Source: Bacteroidota bacterium
Lineage (GTDB): Bacteria; Bacteroidota; Bacteroidia; Bacteroidales; UBA932
Length of the DNA stretch: 13,074 nt
NCBI GenBank assembly: GCA_009778375.1
Contig: WRJW01000204.1
Span: forward strand, 1-13,074
Direction of reading: 5' to 3'
The notes under the pieces are model-generated. The model made no database searches. It saw nothing but the letters and a program-made list of their open reading frames with translations, and had not been told where the DNA came from. Both the position numbers and the translations under genes were made by a program. Position 1 is the stretch's first letter. Each line of letters begins with the position of its first letter. Positions 1 to 6,733 of the stretch are shown one piece after another.

Positions 1-138
1 CTCCTTTTTTAAAGCCTCCGACAGTATCCATTCGATTTGCCCATTGGCGCTCCTGAACTCATCAGCAGCCCATTTTTCGATGGCCGCCAATGTTTTGGTG
101 TTTATTCTTATGATAAATGATTTCTTTTCGGCGGCCAT
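1..138 (-). CDS. Arc-like ribbon-helix-helix DNA-binding protein (partial, C-terminus outside window)
   Basis: The reverse strand from the ATG at 138 reads 46 codons, beginning MAAEKKSFIIRINTKTLAAI, to the window edge with no stop. The pattern is a short beta strand (SFIIRIN), a first helix (about residues 15-30) and a second helix opening with NGQIEWILSEAL, which is the layout of Arc/MetJ-type ribbon-helix-helix repressors. Such proteins usually dimerise and insert the paired strands into the DNA major groove. The start follows the SPFH gene stop (140-142) by one base, so the two genes are almost certainly co-transcribed and translationally coupled. Small Arc-family proteins next to SPFH proteins are a recurring arrangement in Bacteroidota. 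Its DNA target is unknown; autoregulation of this operon is a reasonable guess but not shown. Fold call is fairly secure, function is not. Confidence 0.8.
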   Translation of the reverse strand, partial: MAAEKKSFIIRINTKTLAAIEKWAADEFRSANGQIEWILSEALKKE

Positions 139-139
139 G

Positions 140-1024
140 CTAACTGTAAAGCGTACCGGTGTTGACCACAGGCGTAGCTGAGCGGTCTGAAGTTAGCACC
201 ACCATCAGGTTGCTGGCCATAGCTGCCTTCTTCTCGTCGTCCAATTCTATAACCTTTTTTTCAGACAACTGGTTAAGCGCCAACTCTACCATACTCACCG
301 CTCCTTCTACAATCTTATAACGGGCCGCCACAATGGCTGTGGCCTGTTGACGTTGAAGCATGGCTCCGGCTATCTCCGGCGCATAAGCCAAATAACTGAT
401 CCGTGCTTCAATTACTTTTATTCCCGCAATAGCCAAACGTTCCGACAGGGCTGCTTCAAGCATCTCGTTGACCTCATCTCCACCTCCCCGCAGTGTAATT
501 TCCGCATGTTCATCTTCCAGATTATCATAAGGATATGATCCTGCTAAATGTCGAATAGCCGCCTCGCTCTGCACATCCACAAACAGGACATAATTATCGA
601 CGTCAAAGGAGGCCTTATAGGTATCCTCCACCTTCCACACCAACACCGCACCGATCATAATCGGATTTCCCATCCTGTCGTTTACCTTAATCGGATCGTC
701 GGTCACGTTGCGGGCCCGTACGGAGATGCGGGTACGGGCGGTAAAAGGATTGAACCAGTAAAACCCATTTTCGATACAGGTTCCCCGATACTTTCCAAAA
801 AAGACCACTACCAAGGCCTCGTTGGGTCGAATGACGGAAAAACCGATCGCCATAAACAACGCGACGCAGGACATAATAGTCAATACCCACCACGCCTGAG
901 CGCCCAAGGGCAAAACCTCCTCCAGCACAGCAGGAGCTAAAATACCCCCAATGAACGGGAGCAGCAACAGGGCCAGTATGCCAAATCCGTTTTTACCCGT
1001 AATAAATTTTTCTTTCTTTTCCAT
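140..1024 (-). CDS. SPFH/band-7 domain membrane protein
   Basis: This 294-residue protein has two hydrophobic segments (about 14-33 and 45-63) and then an SPFH (stomatin/prohibitin/flotillin/HflK-C) domain. The domain opens with IRPNEALVVVFFGKYRGT (65-82) and GFYWFNPF (87-94) and carries an ARISYLAYAPEIAGAMLQRQ segment (207-226) before an alpha-helical tail. SPFH proteins oligomerise into large membrane rings or cages and organise membrane microdomains or bind membrane proteases; which of these applies here cannot be told from sequence. It is the middle gene of a three-gene operon: the small two-TM protein ends 18 bases before its ATG, and the ribbon-helix-helix gene begins one base after its stop. 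No partner peptidase such as NfeD or FtsH is visible in the window. Family call is strong. Confidence 0.9.
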   Translation of the reverse strand: MEKKEKFITGKNGFGILALLLLPFIGGILAPAVLEEVLPLGAQAWWVLTIMSCVALFMAIGFSVIRPNEALVVVFFGKYRGTCIENGFYWFNPFTARTRISVRARNVTDDPIKVNDRMGNPIMIGAVLVWKVEDTYKASFDVDNYVLFVDVQSEAAIRHLAGSYPYDNLEDEHAEITLRGGGDEVNEMLEAALSERLAIAGIKVIEARISYLAYAPEIAGAMLQRQQATAIVAARYKIVEGAVSMVELALNQLSEKKVIELDDEKKAAMASNLMVVLTSDRSATPVVNTGTLYS

Positions 1025-1042
1025 AATTGTGTGTATTAATGT

Positions 1043-1540
1043 TTATTGTTTGTTTAATCGTCCTATTTTATAAAGGATTGCCTCCAATTCCTCTCCTTTT
1101 CGGGTGCCGATTATCACCATGCGCCCATCTGTCATTTTTAACTGCAAGCTTTTATTTCCAAAACCATTATATATTTTTAAATGATGGCGGGATCGGAATC
1201 CGCGTCCCATTCCCCAGCCTCTCTTTCTCCTCATGGAAAATCCGGTGGGTCGTCTGACTATTAGTGCTTTGGACACATCGTCCCAACGATAGGTACGAAA
1301 GGAGCGATGGAAAGGAAAGAACTTTATGCTTAGGTATTCTTTAGTAATTTCCATATCCAGACGTGCCGCCCAAAACAGAGCGGCAAGGGCCACAAAGATG
1401 GCCTGCATAAAAAGAATCGCTACTAAATCTTCACGATCCGCTGCAAAAATCATAAGAGGAACAACCATTACGGTAAAAAGAAACCATATCCATGCAATAG
1501 GCCTCATTTTTTGCTGTTCAGAAAAGAGTATTTTGTTCAT
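1043..1540 (-). CDS. Two-TM membrane protein with probable PH-like cytosolic domain, function unknown
   Basis: This 165-residue protein starts MNKILFSEQQKMRP. Two hydrophobic helices follow (about 14-33 and 40-60), then a roughly 100-residue soluble part with alternating hydrophobic residues (MEITKEYLSIKFFPF, RTYRWDDVSKALIV) resembling the bacterial PH-like (DUF304-type) fold; that resemblance is my inference. A basic Arg/Gly/Met-rich insert (SMRRKRGWGMGRGFRSRHH) breaks the middle of the domain and could touch phospholipid or nucleic acid. I chose the ATG at 1540 rather than an in-frame TTG at 1561, because that TTG lies inside the -7 promoter motif TATCTTTGC and would sit upstream of the transcript. 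It is the first gene of the operon with the SPFH and ribbon-helix-helix genes. The closest named family is not certain. Confidence 0.75.
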   Translation of the reverse strand: MNKILFSEQQKMRPIAWIWFLFTVMVVPLMIFAADREDLVAILFMQAIFVALAALFWAARLDMEITKEYLSIKFFPFHRSFRTYRWDDVSKALIVRRPTGFSMRRKRGWGMGRGFRSRHHLKIYNGFGNKSLQLKMTDGRMVIIGTRKGEELEAILYKIGRLNKQ

Positions 1541-1558
1541 GATATCATTTTGATGTTG

Positions 1559-1566
1559 CAAAGATA
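1559..1566 (-). promoter_or_regulatory. -7 promoter element for the two-TM/SPFH operon
   Basis: On the minus strand this reads TATCTTTG followed by C, matching the Bacteroidota -7 consensus TAnnTTTG. Transcription would begin a few bases downstream, giving a leader of about a dozen bases before the ATG at 1540. I see no good TTTG at the expected 19-bp distance upstream, so the -33 part is weak. Confidence 0.6.
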
Positions 1567-1748
1567 TGAGTTTTTTTGAAAAACACCATTATTTTATCAA
1601 AAATTTTTTGGCACGCTTTTTGCATTAAATATAAACGAATAGTTTTTTCAATTAGGTTTTAGGTTAAGCAGTGCAAGGGGTCGCGCAGAGAATGTGCCGC
1701 CCTTTGCCAGTTTTTAGAAACTGTTTAAACAGTTTTTTAGGGCTATCG
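1567..1748. other. Divergent intergenic region with an inverted-repeat cluster, no protein gene
   Basis: Between the two divergent promoters the DNA is A/T-rich except for a G/C-rich inverted repeat. GCAAGGGG (1673-1680) pairs with CCCTTTGC (1700-1707), one G-T pair included, and inside it GCGC (1683-1686) pairs with GTGC (1694-1697) around a 7-base loop. Directly after it come CAGTTT (1708-1713), AAACTG (1718-1723) and CAGTTT (1730-1735); the last two form an 18-bp perfect palindrome at 1718-1735. These may be operator sites or part of a small RNA. No strict TAnnTTTG promoter reading into the cluster was found. No coding sequence here is convincing. Confidence 0.5.
1718..1735. repeat. 18-bp perfect palindrome upstream of the rpsP promoter
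   Basis: AAACTGTTT/AAACAGTTT is a perfect two-fold symmetric sequence centred between 1726 and 1727, ending 13 bp before the -33 box of the rpsP promoter. Its lack of a spacer suits a dimeric DNA-binding protein better than an RNA hairpin, although AAACTG/CAGTTT with a TTTAAA loop is also possible. No regulator can be assigned. Confidence 0.55.
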
Positions 1749-1780
1749 TTTGCAAGTTCCCCTATTTTACCTATCTTTGC
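1749..1780 (+). promoter_or_regulatory. rpsP-rimM promoter (Bacteroidota type)
   Basis: TTTG (1749-1752), exactly 19 bp, then TATCTTTGC (1772-1780). This is a full match to the TTTG-N19-TAnnTTTG consensus of the primary sigma factor of Bacteroidota. Transcription should start near 1785, leaving a leader of about 50 bases before rpsP. The leader begins close to a 10-bp palindrome TTCTCGAGAA (1788-1797). Confidence 0.9.
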
Positions 1781-1837
1781 ACGCCTTTTCTCGAGAAGAT
1801 CAGGAAGTTTATACATTAACTTTAAATTCAAAATGTT

Positions 1838-2422
1838 ATGGCAGTTAGAATCCGCCTTTCCCGTCATGGGAAAAAAAATTTCGCTTTTTTTCATGTAGTA
1901 GTAGCCGATAGCCGCGCCCCGCGCGACGGCCGTTTTATTGAACAAATCGGCATCTACAACCCCAACACCAATCCGGCTCTTATCGAGTTGAACGTCGACA
2001 AAGCCCTTCAATGGCTGAACAATGGCGCCCAACCTTCGGAGACCTGTCGCCGTATTCTTTCTTACAAAGGTGTGCTGCTCAAGAAACACCTGTTGGAAGG
2101 GGTAAAGAAAGGAGCTTTGACTCAAGAGGCCGCCGACGCCAAATGGGAAGCTTGGATTGAGGAAAAAGCCCAAAAGGTAGCCGACAAAAAGAGTAGTTTG
2201 GCCCAAGAGAGCCGCGATCTGCGCAAAATTCTTTTACGGGCCGAAGCCAAAGTAAATGAAGAAAAAGCCGCAGCTTTAGCCAAAAAACGAAGCGACGCCG
2301 CCCGCAAAGCCGCCGATGAAAAGGCCGCCTTAGCCGCACAAGCCGCCGAACAAGCCGCCGAACAGACCACAGAAGCTTCAGCAGAAACCGCATCGGAAGC
2401 CCCTGAAGAAGTTCAGGCCTAA
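1838..2422 (+). CDS. rpsP: 30S ribosomal protein S16 with long C-terminal extension
   Basis: S16 is a primary assembly protein of the 30S subunit that binds 16S rRNA. The first 80 or so residues are the family core: MAVRIRLSRHGKKNFAFFHV, then VADSRAPRDGRFIEQIGIYNP and a YKGVLLKKHL segment. The Escherichia coli protein is about 82 residues; this one is 194. The extra 110 or so residues are rich in Ala, Glu and Lys and look like a charged helix ending in an acidic Ala/Glu/Thr tail (AAEQAAEQTTEASAETAS). Extended S16 proteins are usual in Bacteroidota, so the tail is not a fusion accident, but its job on the ribosome is unknown. The ATG at 1838 gives the canonical S16 N-terminus. It leads an operon with rimM, whose ATG is 3 bases after the stop, behind a consensus promoter. 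Confidence 0.97.
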   Translation: MAVRIRLSRHGKKNFAFFHVVVADSRAPRDGRFIEQIGIYNPNTNPALIELNVDKALQWLNNGAQPSETCRRILSYKGVLLKKHLLEGVKKGALTQEAADAKWEAWIEEKAQKVADKKSSLAQESRDLRKILLRAEAKVNEEKAAALAKKRSDAARKAADEKAALAAQAAEQAAEQTTEASAETASEAPEEVQA

Positions 2423-2425
2423 GCC

Positions 2426-2968
2426 ATGATCGAGCCTGCTTTATTGAGGCCCGTAGCAGATGTACTCAAACTCTTTGGGAACAACGGAACCTTGATTGTT
2501 AAGTTTCGTCCTCAGGAGGTAGAAAGTTTTCAGGAAACAGAACCGGTATTTGCCTTTATGGACGGAATGCCGGTTCCGTTTTATATTGCTTCCATCGACA
2601 CCAAAGGCAATGATCGGGCTCGAATCCTTTTTGACTCTATATACGGCGAAAGAGAAGCCCTTGAATTGGTAGGAAAAACACTTTACTCACCCCGATCCGA
2701 ACCTGAGCATGGTACAAAAGAGCACCCCAATGCGACAGATCCCAATCTTCTGATTGGATTTACTGCTTTCCATATCCAACAGGAACCGCTGGGTACTGTT
2801 GACGCCTTTATGAATTGGCATCTGAATCCCTGCCTCAGCATCCGACCTGCCAACAAAACAGAAAACTTTTTGGTCCCTTTTCAGCAAGCATTTATCCAAG
2901 ATATTGATTTTAAAGCTAAACGCATAAACCTAATCCTGCCCGAAGGTTTAACCTTGTTGAACGCGTAA
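2426..2968 (+). CDS. rimM: Ribosome maturation factor RimM
   Basis: RimM binds ribosomal protein S19 and helps mature the 30S head and process 16S rRNA. The 180-residue length fits the family. The N-terminal barrel shows GTLIVKFRPQEVESF (21-35) and VFAFMDGMPVPFYIASID (41-58), and ends with LVGKTLYSP (81-89). The C-terminal PRC-barrel runs from about 107 to 175 with NLLIGFTAFH, LGTVDAFMN, ENFLVPF, FIQDIDFKAKRINLILPEGL. The start ATG lies 3 bases after the rpsP stop, so the genes are coupled; rpsP-rimM adjacency is classic. In many bacteria trmD and rplS follow, but here the operon stops at a convergent gene. Only 27 bases separate its stop from that of the opposite-strand acetyltransferase gene, and I see no clear intrinsic terminator there. 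Confidence 0.93.
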   Translation: MIEPALLRPVADVLKLFGNNGTLIVKFRPQEVESFQETEPVFAFMDGMPVPFYIASIDTKGNDRARILFDSIYGEREALELVGKTLYSPRSEPEHGTKEHPNATDPNLLIGFTAFHIQQEPLGTVDAFMNWHLNPCLSIRPANKTENFLVPFQQAFIQDIDFKAKRINLILPEGLTLLNA

Positions 2969-2995
2969 ACTACTTGGCACAAGTCAATAGGCGCC

Positions 2996-4402
2996 TCACG
3001 CCCTCCAAAAAATCCCCTTGCGGCTAAGAATTGACACCAAATACATGGTAAACAGAACTATAATAAATGCTCTGAGGACTCCAATCCAAGGTTCACCCGG
3101 AGGGTAGGCGGCTTGATAGAGTCCGACGAGGAAGGTCAATTTAAGTACGGGCAATATAAAGGAGCCAAAGGCCACATAACTCATCAGGGGGTTGGCGCCG
3201 GCGCCGGAAAAGGTGCGCACAAAAAAGGATCCGGGAAGTTGTCGGCAAAGGTAGTGGAAAAAGAGGAGCAAAACGATACAGATACCGCCCATACTAAAGC
3301 AATAGGAAAAGGTAGCCGGCACCTTTCTAATCCCCTCCTCGTAGGGATCCATCAACAAGCCAACTATCAACAAACCTGCTGCCAAAGCAATTAAAGGATA
3401 CAGGTTGCGGGAGCTGTTGCGGGCAATAAGCAGGCAAAGCAGCAGTACGCTTAACGACACCCCTATCATTATCCATTCGTTCCAACGCAGGTAGAGTCCA
3501 AAACAAAGGAATGCAATAAGCAAACCCAATAAAATATAAAACAGGTGTCCCACCGGAGGTGTCTCGGTCAGCATCGTTTTTTGCCCCTTCCATCCCAAGC
3601 GTCCGCTGATATAATCCCCCACCCACGTGGCCGGAATCAACAGGATTAAAAAATAGATTTGCTCCATGTTAAAGACCCAGCTCAAAGAGTGTCTGGCGTA
3701 CAACCAGTTATCAAAACCGGTCTCTTTAGACAAAAAAGATACCCCAACGATGCCTAGAAAAATCGCCCATCTTCCCCATAGGTGGTGACGGGTGGCGTAC
3801 CAGATTAAAGACCCAAACAGGTAGAGAAACGCCAACAGCAGCAAAATAATACTGCGTTTATGCAAAGTAAGCGATGCACCGTAACCCCAGTGGAACAGAG
3901 CGATCAAACCCAAAATGGCGCAGCCTCCCGCTACGCGAATCCAACGCTTATTAAATCCGGGTTTCGACCGCCAATAAAAGGCAAACATAGCAAAAAAGCC
4001 CAGCAAAATCAGGGCTTGGACATCATAGGCCCGAACATGAACATCAAACAAGACCAAATCCAAATGACCTTTCAATCCCGAAGGATTCAGCAGTACAGCC
4101 AAATAGGAAAAAACCCAAAGCAGCAGAAAACGCACGAATAGTCCTGAAAAGAACGTTTTTTTGTTTTCTGATTTTTTCCAACCTGCCAAGGGAATCGCTA
4201 CCCCCATACAAAAGATAAAAATCGGAAATACCCAATCAACCCAGGAAATGCCGGGCAACGCGGTATCAAAAGGAGCTTTTTGTACATGATCCATCCAGCC
4301 GGGCAGCGCGCCGGAAGGCACAAGGGCCGAAAAGACCATTCCGAATATAGACAAGCCGCGGAGCACGTCCAAGGCAAGCCATCTATAGGTTGTTTTTTCC
4401 AT
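2996..4402 (-). CDS. DUF5009/NagX-like multi-TM acyltransferase
   Basis: This 468-residue integral membrane protein has about ten or more hydrophobic helices. Its N-terminus, RWLALDVLRGLSIFGMVFSA, and the following WVDWVFPIFIFCMGVAIPLA are hallmarks of the COG4299 family, which includes NagX, DUF5009 proteins and human heparan-alpha-glucosaminide N-acetyltransferase. In the human enzyme a membrane-face His near this region carries the acetyl group; the equivalent here is probably His39 in GWMDHVQKAPF. By inference it acetylates a sugar or glycan at the inner membrane using cytosolic acetyl-CoA; the acceptor is unknown. I chose the ATG at 4402; a TTG one codon upstream is also in frame. The start overlaps the end of the hexose-phosphate mutase gene by 20 bases, so translation is probably coupled. 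It ends the minus-strand operon that begins at ruvX. Confidence 0.8.
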   Translation of the reverse strand: MEKTTYRWLALDVLRGLSIFGMVFSALVPSGALPGWMDHVQKAPFDTALPGISWVDWVFPIFIFCMGVAIPLAGWKKSENKKTFFSGLFVRFLLLWVFSYLAVLLNPSGLKGHLDLVLFDVHVRAYDVQALILLGFFAMFAFYWRSKPGFNKRWIRVAGGCAILGLIALFHWGYGASLTLHKRSIILLLLAFLYLFGSLIWYATRHHLWGRWAIFLGIVGVSFLSKETGFDNWLYARHSLSWVFNMEQIYFLILLIPATWVGDYISGRLGWKGQKTMLTETPPVGHLFYILLGLLIAFLCFGLYLRWNEWIMIGVSLSVLLLCLLIARNSSRNLYPLIALAAGLLIVGLLMDPYEEGIRKVPATFSYCFSMGGICIVLLLFFHYLCRQLPGSFFVRTFSGAGANPLMSYVAFGSFILPVLKLTFLVGLYQAAYPPGEPWIGVLRAFIIVLFTMYLVSILSRKGIFWRA

Positions 4403-5759
4403 CAATTCCTTTAATTATTTTATTTACTGTTCTAACTTTTTCCTGCAACAAAGCTGCACTATTGGCCTCCGCAATAAAACGCAAATAAGGCTCTGTATTT
4501 GAAGGGCGTACATTAAACCACCAGTCGGGGAATTCCAACCTGAAACCGTCAAAATCAAAAAACGCCGTGGGGGTTTCTCTCGCTGTAAAATAATCCCTCA
4601 AGGCGTTCATCGCTTCCCTTTTCTTATCGATTTTAAAATTGATTTCTCCCGAATTTTGATACCGGGCTATTCCGGCTATCAACCGAGAAAGGGGTATCCC
4701 TCGGCGCTTCATTTTACCCACCACTTCTAAAATGATCAGCGAGGCCATGATCCCGCTGTCGGAGTAGAAAAAATCTCTAAAGTAATAGTGGCCGGCCAAT
4801 TCTCCTCCAAAAATTCCGTTTATTTCCCTCAATTTGGGCGCAGCAAAGGCTCGCCCCACCCTCCAGGTATGCATTTCGGCGCCCATCTGCCTCAAATACT
4901 CGCCTACTGCTTTAGAAGTTCTAATATCCTGCAACACAGGCCCCCTCAGCCCTTTTTCTTCCAAAAAATAGTGACCCAGAACGCCCAACATCAAATCGGG
5001 CGAAATAAAACGCCCCTCTTCATCGGTAAACATCACCCTGTCGGCGTCGCCGTCAAAAATTACGCCTATATCGCATTGCTCCCGTATTACTAAGGATTGC
5101 AAGGCTTTGATATTGGATAGAACCAAAGGGTTGGGCTCATGATTGGGAAAAGTTCCATCTAATTCTTCATACAGGTAGTGGGGAGCGTCTCCCAATAAAT
5201 CCCTCATAAAGAGAGAAGCCATACCGTTCGACAAATCCATGCCGATCTTCAGGTTGGAATAATCGCCCAAATAGCCCTTCAAAAAGGCCAAATATTCGTC
5301 GCGAACAGAAAAAGGAATGACCTGCCCCTGTTGAGCAGATGGTGCAACGGATCTTTCGGCTGCCGGATTGCCCGCGCCTGTCCATGCCTCCAAAAGATTG
5401 AGACCGGTGTCGTAACCCACGGGCATAGCTTGGGCGCGGGAGACTTTTAGGCCGTTATACTCTTTTGGGTTATGCGATGCAGTAATTTGAACCGATGCTT
5501 CAAAGCCATACTTGGCAGTTGCATAATAGACTTGAGGGGTGGTACTCAATCCAATATCGTATACGTCCGAACCTGAAGCGCAAATACCCTTTAACAAGGC
5601 ATCATGCAGCGCCGGTGATGAACTGCGGGCATCGCGTCCTACCAATATTTTTTTTACGCCCAATAATTTAGGCAAAAAATATCCGATTTTGTATACGTCT
5701 GTGTCCGTAAAGTCGATCCCATAGACGCCCCTGATGTCGTAGGCATGAAAAGCGCTCAT
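4383..5759 (-). CDS. manB: Phosphomannomutase/phosphoglucomutase (alpha-D-phosphohexomutase)
   Basis: This 458-residue enzyme interconverts hexose 1- and 6-phosphates (mannose and/or glucose), supplying nucleotide sugars for surface glycans. All the main motifs are visible: the phosphoserine loop TASHNPKEYNG with Ser95, the magnesium loop DGDADR with Asp236, Asp238 and Asp240, the sugar-binding GGELAGHYYF (318-327), and the phosphate-binding RPSNTEPYLR (418-427). In the loop before the sugar site the sequence is RVGRAFAAPKLRE, where the Pseudomonas PMM/PGM has a Gly-His pair followed by Lys; this looks like a subfamily difference rather than loss of function. The ATG at 5759 overlaps the def stop as ATGA, and its 3' end overlaps the acetyltransferase start by 20 bases. 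Whether mannose or glucose is preferred cannot be decided from sequence, so the symbol is tentative. Confidence 0.9.
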   Translation of the reverse strand: MSAFHAYDIRGVYGIDFTDTDVYKIGYFLPKLLGVKKILVGRDARSSSPALHDALLKGICASGSDVYDIGLSTTPQVYYATAKYGFEASVQITASHNPKEYNGLKVSRAQAMPVGYDTGLNLLEAWTGAGNPAAERSVAPSAQQGQVIPFSVRDEYLAFLKGYLGDYSNLKIGMDLSNGMASLFMRDLLGDAPHYLYEELDGTFPNHEPNPLVLSNIKALQSLVIREQCDIGVIFDGDADRVMFTDEEGRFISPDLMLGVLGHYFLEEKGLRGPVLQDIRTSKAVGEYLRQMGAEMHTWRVGRAFAAPKLREINGIFGGELAGHYYFRDFFYSDSGIMASLIILEVVGKMKRRGIPLSRLIAGIARYQNSGEINFKIDKKREAMNALRDYFTARETPTAFFDFDGFRLEFPDWWFNVRPSNTEPYLRFIAEANSAALLQEKVRTVNKIIKGIDGKNNL

Positions 5760-6307
5760 AACACCACTGTTTTGTAGGCCGCCTTCCCCTTGCCTTTGGC
5801 AATCGATTGTAACTTTGACTGTAACATTTTTTTACGAATGGCCGGCGCTTTGTCGGTAAACAGAATTCCTTGCAAATGGTCGTATTCATGCTGGATCATC
5901 CGGCAGGCAAAACCGGCAAAGCGTTCCGACTTTTTCTCTAAATGTTCGTTGGTATATTCGACTTCTATCCATTCCGGACGCTCAATATCTACATGAATAT
6001 CGGGCAGGCTCAGGCAACCTTCGCTGTAAGAACAATGTTGCTTACTTGCTTCCAAAATTTTCGGATTAATCATAACCCGCTTAAAATCCTTGAGCTCAGG
6101 ACGGTCATCGCTTATGGCAGCTCCGTCCACCACAAAAAGCCGCATCGATTTGCCTAATTGAGGAGCGGCCAAACCCACGCCGTCGGCATGGTGCATCGTT
6201 TCCCACATATCGACTATCAACTGCTGTAAATCAGGATAATCCAAAGAAACTTCTGCTGCCTGCTTTCTCAATACACCTGATCCGTATACATAAATGGGGA
6301 GTATCAT
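5756..6307 (-). CDS. def: Peptide deformylase
   Basis: Def removes the formyl group from the initiator methionine of nascent proteins. The 183-residue product has the three family motifs: GVGLAAPQ (43-50), EGCLSLP (96-102) with the metal-binding Cys98, and QHEYDHLQG with His140, Glu141 and His144 of the HExxH site. I chose the ATG at 6307 (MILPIYVYG). An in-frame TTG two codons upstream exists, but the ATG overlaps the ruvX stop as ATGA and matches the usual family N-terminus. The 3' end likewise overlaps the mutase start as ATGA. It is the second gene of a four-gene operon, ruvX-def-mutase-acetyltransferase. A basic C-terminal tail (KLQSIAKGKGKAAYKT) follows the catalytic core. Confidence 0.97.
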   Translation of the reverse strand: MILPIYVYGSGVLRKQAAEVSLDYPDLQQLIVDMWETMHHADGVGLAAPQLGKSMRLFVVDGAAISDDRPELKDFKRVMINPKILEASKQHCSYSEGCLSLPDIHVDIERPEWIEVEYTNEHLEKKSERFAGFACRMIQHEYDHLQGILFTDKAPAIRKKMLQSKLQSIAKGKGKAAYKTVVL

Positions 6308-6729
6308 CGGCAATGATTTTTTTGCGCATCTAAATATCCCTGCAAAATCAACGCGGCGCTAATCTTGTCGATCGTTGCCTTGTTTCTGCGTTCCATTTTT
6401 TTGACCCCTCCGTCAATCATGGTACGAAATGCCATTTTTGAGGTATACCGTTCGTCTTCTAAAGAGATCGGAATATTTGGAAACTCTTTTTGCAACTGCT
6501 TAATGAACAGCAATACGTTTCGGGCGTTATCCGATGGGGTATTGTCTAAATTTTTAGGAAATCCCACCACAAAGCGAGAAACAGGCTGCCCAAGGATATA
6601 CGTTTGGAGGTAGGTTATTATTTTTGTGGGCGCCACGGTGTCCCATGCAGAAGCAAAAACGCCTAAAGGATCGCTTATGGCCAATCCTACTCTTTTTGTT
6701 CCAAAATCAATGCCTATCATACGTTCCAT
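6304..6729 (-). CDS. ruvX: RuvX/YqgF-type nuclease
   Basis: This 141-residue RNase H-fold protein belongs to the RuvX/YqgF family, linked in E. coli to 16S rRNA 5'-end maturation and also described as a putative Holliday junction resolvase. The motifs are IGIDFGTKRVGLAISDPLG (5-23, with the catalytic Asp8), VVGFPKNLDNTPSDNA, LEDERYTSKMAF and the C-terminal KATIDKISAALILQGYL with a catalytic-type Asp. The ATG at 6729 (MERMIGIDFG) lies only a few bases after a -7 promoter box, so the mRNA would be nearly leaderless; a second ATG at 6720 would leave about 8 bases of leader and still keep the whole domain. It heads the minus-strand operon and overlaps def by 4 bases. Confidence 0.92.
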   Translation of the reverse strand: MERMIGIDFGTKRVGLAISDPLGVFASAWDTVAPTKIITYLQTYILGQPVSRFVVGFPKNLDNTPSDNARNVLLFIKQLQKEFPNIPISLEDERYTSKMAFRTMIDGGVKKMERRNKATIDKISAALILQGYLDAQKNHCR

Positions 6730-6733
6730 CCTG

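Noticed and set aside
1664..2206. Minus-strand open frame of 180 codons across the rpsP promoter and S16 core
   Set aside because: It runs antisense through the conserved S16 coding region and the consensus promoter, with no family signature.
2079..2393. Minus-strand Arg/Leu-rich frames opposite the S16 tail
   Set aside because: They mirror the Ala/Glu/Lys codon bias of the S16 tail on the other strand; composition-driven artefact.
2972..2984. Inverted repeat ACTTG-GCA-CAAGT between convergent rimM and acetyltransferase genes
   Set aside because: Five base pairs with a 3-base loop and no T-tract on either strand is too weak for a terminator call.
2990..3002. GGCG/CGCC repeat around the acetyltransferase stop codon
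   Set aside because: Four base pairs without a following T-tract on either strand; chance level in this base composition.
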